Positions 58,643-59,700 of a stretch of 59,700 nucleotides of DNA are shown piece after piece; positions within the stretch are counted from its first letter, which is position 1; each line of letters starts with the position of its first letter. Source of the stretch: an uncultured Coriobacteriaceae bacterium (lineage in GTDB: Bacteria > Actinomycetota > Coriobacteriia > Coriobacteriales > Atopobiaceae). The translations under genes and the position numbers were made by a program. The DNA lies in contig CACZFB010000008.1 of the NCBI GenBank assembly GCA_902780305.1, forward strand, positions 52,673 through 112,372, written 5' to 3'. Below the pieces are notes generated by a model, which was not told where the DNA came from, made no database searches, and worked only from the letters and a program-made list of their open reading frames with translations.

Positions 58643-59177
58643 GGGCGTCCCCTCCCAGATCGTCAATCAGCCTGTCGTATCGCCTTCTGGTAATCAGGCC
58701 ACGAGCCCGCGCCTCCGTAGCGGCCTCGATGAGCCGGTCCGTAAGCATGCGTCCCCCTTCTGCCCGAATGGCGTCGTCCACTAGCTGGCAGGGCACCCCG
58801 TCGTATGTCCTCGTGGGCAAGCCATCGGAGACGGACACAATTCGCACGTAGTGGGGCAGGTTCCTCCTCACGCGCCTCGGGGACGCGACGAGCATCATGC
58901 CCGGCGTCGTGGGCGCAAGCCCCAGCAACGCTATGACGGACTCGCCGTAAAGGTAGGCGCCGGGACCGACCAGGGCGACGGCGAGCGCGTAGGGGTCTGC
59001 CTCGGAGGGGACGTATCGTGCGAGGCGATACACGCCTTGGCCGACCCGCAGCAAGGACCCACGTCGCGCGTACTGCACGAGCTCGTTGTTGCTCACACCG
59101 AGCACGCGTGCTTCGGCCGAGGTTATGAGGCCATGGTTGTCGATGGCCTTCTCGAATATGCTGTCGAATTTGCTCAT
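58629..59177 (-). CDS. AbiEi-type IV antitoxin/regulator
   Basis: 182 aa. N-terminal winged helix (IFEKAIDNHGLITSAEARVL, ELVQYARRGSLLRVGQGVYR) and the AbiEi_4-like C-terminal domain (YLYGESVIALLGLAPTTPGM, RTYDGVPCQLVDDAIRAEGG). AbiEi represses its operon and opposes AbiEii. Overlaps the toxin start. Type IV pairs give phage resistance by abortive infection; with a truncated toxin this one is probably non-functional. Confidence 0.9.
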   Translation of the reverse strand: MSKFDSIFEKAIDNHGLITSAEARVLGVSNNELVQYARRGSLLRVGQGVYRLARYVPSEADPYALAVALVGPGAYLYGESVIALLGLAPTTPGMMLVASPRRVRRNLPHYVRIVSVSDGLPTRTYDGVPCQLVDDAIRAEGGRMLTDRLIEAATEARARGLITRRRYDRLIDDLGGDAREDT

Positions 59178-59321
59178 GCCAAAAGTATAACGGATTCATA
59201 CGACTTTTGCCAAGACTGGCCACAGGAGCCAAGATTCCAAGACGACACATTGACACCCGACGATTTGAACCAGCAGTTCGTCCGATTGCAGTCAGCGAAC
59301 GGATGCGGGCAGACCGCGAAA

Positions 59322-59356
59322 GAAAAACAGGCCAGAGGAACAACCCTCTGACCTGC
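59322..59356 (-). terminator. Terminator of the interrupted tRNA-Pro
   Basis: Minus strand GCAGGTCAGAGG-GTTG-TTCCTCTGGCCTG followed by TTTTTCT, 9 nt past the tRNA 3' end. Its presence suggests the left side is the original chromosomal flank. Confidence 0.75.
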
Positions 59357-59364
59357 GGAAGTTC

Positions 59365-59410
59365 TGGTCGGGACGACTGGATTCGAACCAGCGGCCTCAC
59401 GGTCCCGAAA
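59365..59410 (-). other. tRNA-Pro (CGG) 3' half, attachment site of integrated element
   Basis: Minus strand TTCGGGACCGTGAGGCCGCT then GGTTCGAATCCAGTCGTCCCGACCA: anticodon CGG, T-arm and acceptor with CCA. The 5' half (should start CGGGACG) is missing; unrelated DNA follows at 59411. This is what remains after site-specific integration into a tRNA 3' end (att). An integrase starts 200 bp away. Gene-free interval 59178-59617 holds this, its terminator and three repeats. Confidence 0.7.
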
Positions 59411-59537
59411 AAGTTCCAGCGCTCAAAGATAGGCTTTACCGTTCTGGCCGTCAAGTCACTTTTCGGTATTTGACCTGCAGTTTTGTCAGCATCGACCGTT
59501 TCCGTCGAGTATTGTCCCTTCCATCACTGGACGGGCG

Positions 59538-59582
59538 TTTGTGGCCAGTTTGTGGCCAGTCGAGACCGCGTTTTGTGGCCAC
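59538..59582 (+). repeat. Three direct repeats TTTGTGGCCA ahead of the integrase
   Basis: TTTGTGGCCAG at 59538 and 59549 (adjacent), and TTTGTGGCCAC at 59572. They look like arm-type binding sites of a tyrosine recombinase or excisionase. Confidence 0.6.
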
Positions 59583-59617
59583 TCCCGAACGCCCAAGTCG
59601 ATGGAAGGACGCAGCCT

Positions 59618-59700
59618 ATGAAGCCCATGAAGTACTCGAACCCCTCCGTGAGGGACCGTGGCGGCGGACACTGGCAGGCCCGCTTCAGGTACAAGGAGGG
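59618..59700 (+). CDS. Tyrosine recombinase/integrase, N-terminal fragment at window edge
   Basis: 27 codons visible: MKPMKYSNPSVRDRGGGHWQ then ARFRYKEG, the N-terminal SAM-like arm-binding start of phage-type integrases. GGAAGGACGCAGCCT precedes the ATG. Catalytic residues lie beyond the window. With the adjacent tRNA half it marks an integrative element. Confidence 0.75.
   Translation, partial: MKPMKYSNPSVRDRGGGHWQARFRYKE

Overview
The window is a 59.7 kb piece of a high-GC actinobacterial chromosome, most like the class Coriobacteriia (an Olsenella, Parolsenella, Atopobium or Collinsella type organism). That placement is inferred from high GC, the Firmicutes-like clpC-disA-ispD-ispF-cysS-rlmB-yacP order, diaminopimelate synthesis by dapL/dapF, a type III glutamine synthetase, and the style of the repeats. 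No rRNA marker is present to confirm it.

Left block (1-7035, minus strand) is a translation and secretion cluster read right to left: promoter, tRNA-Tyr, tRNA-Thr, tRNA-Met, tuf, rpmG, tRNA-Trp, secE, nusG, rplK, rplA, then an unusual insert (a 372-aa gene between two 90-bp direct repeats that are also terminators), then the L10 leader with attenuator, rplJ and the start of rplL.

From 7 to 34 kb there are mostly housekeeping genes: a frameshifted MscS-like channel, a phosphatase-like protein, a HAD phosphatase, tRNA-Thr(UGU), an MBL hydrolase and a PrsW protease. The clpC-disA-ispD-(zinc ribbon)-ispF-cysS-rlmB-yacP run couples proteolysis, c-di-AMP, isoprenoids, Cys-tRNA and rRNA modification. 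A GntR regulator is divergent from a frameshifted manA and an RmlD-like gene. Then come tatA, greA and a lysS fused to an HD domain, a spermidine-synthase-like protein, a Ca/Na exchanger, a MATE pump and a single-chain MurT-GatD (lipid II amidation) fusion.

From 34.8 to 45.2 kb is a nitrogen-assimilation block: type III glutamine synthetase downstream of two overlapping aspartoacylase-like genes, divergent from gltB-gltD. Next are a truncated SWIM gene, a toxin-antitoxin pair whose toxin is cut short at a repeat element, carA-carB, dapF-dapL, and a large c-di-GMP protein (REC-GGDEF-EAL-TM-sensor-TM-GGDEF).

The right end (56.2-59.7 kb) is accessory DNA: a ~400-bp duplicated, structured, non-coding block with a small membrane-peptide gene in only one copy; a TacAT-type pair with an internally deleted toxin; an AbiE pair with a truncated toxin; and then a tRNA-Pro 3' half next to an integrase start. 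This marks the boundary of an integrated element that continues beyond the window.

Throughout, gene ends are decorated with long, near-perfect palindromes in several sequence families. No complete, clearly new multi-gene system is visible. The most unusual things are the structured repeats, the fusions (LysRS-HD, MurT-GatD), the c-di-GMP protein's architecture and the r-protein operon insert.
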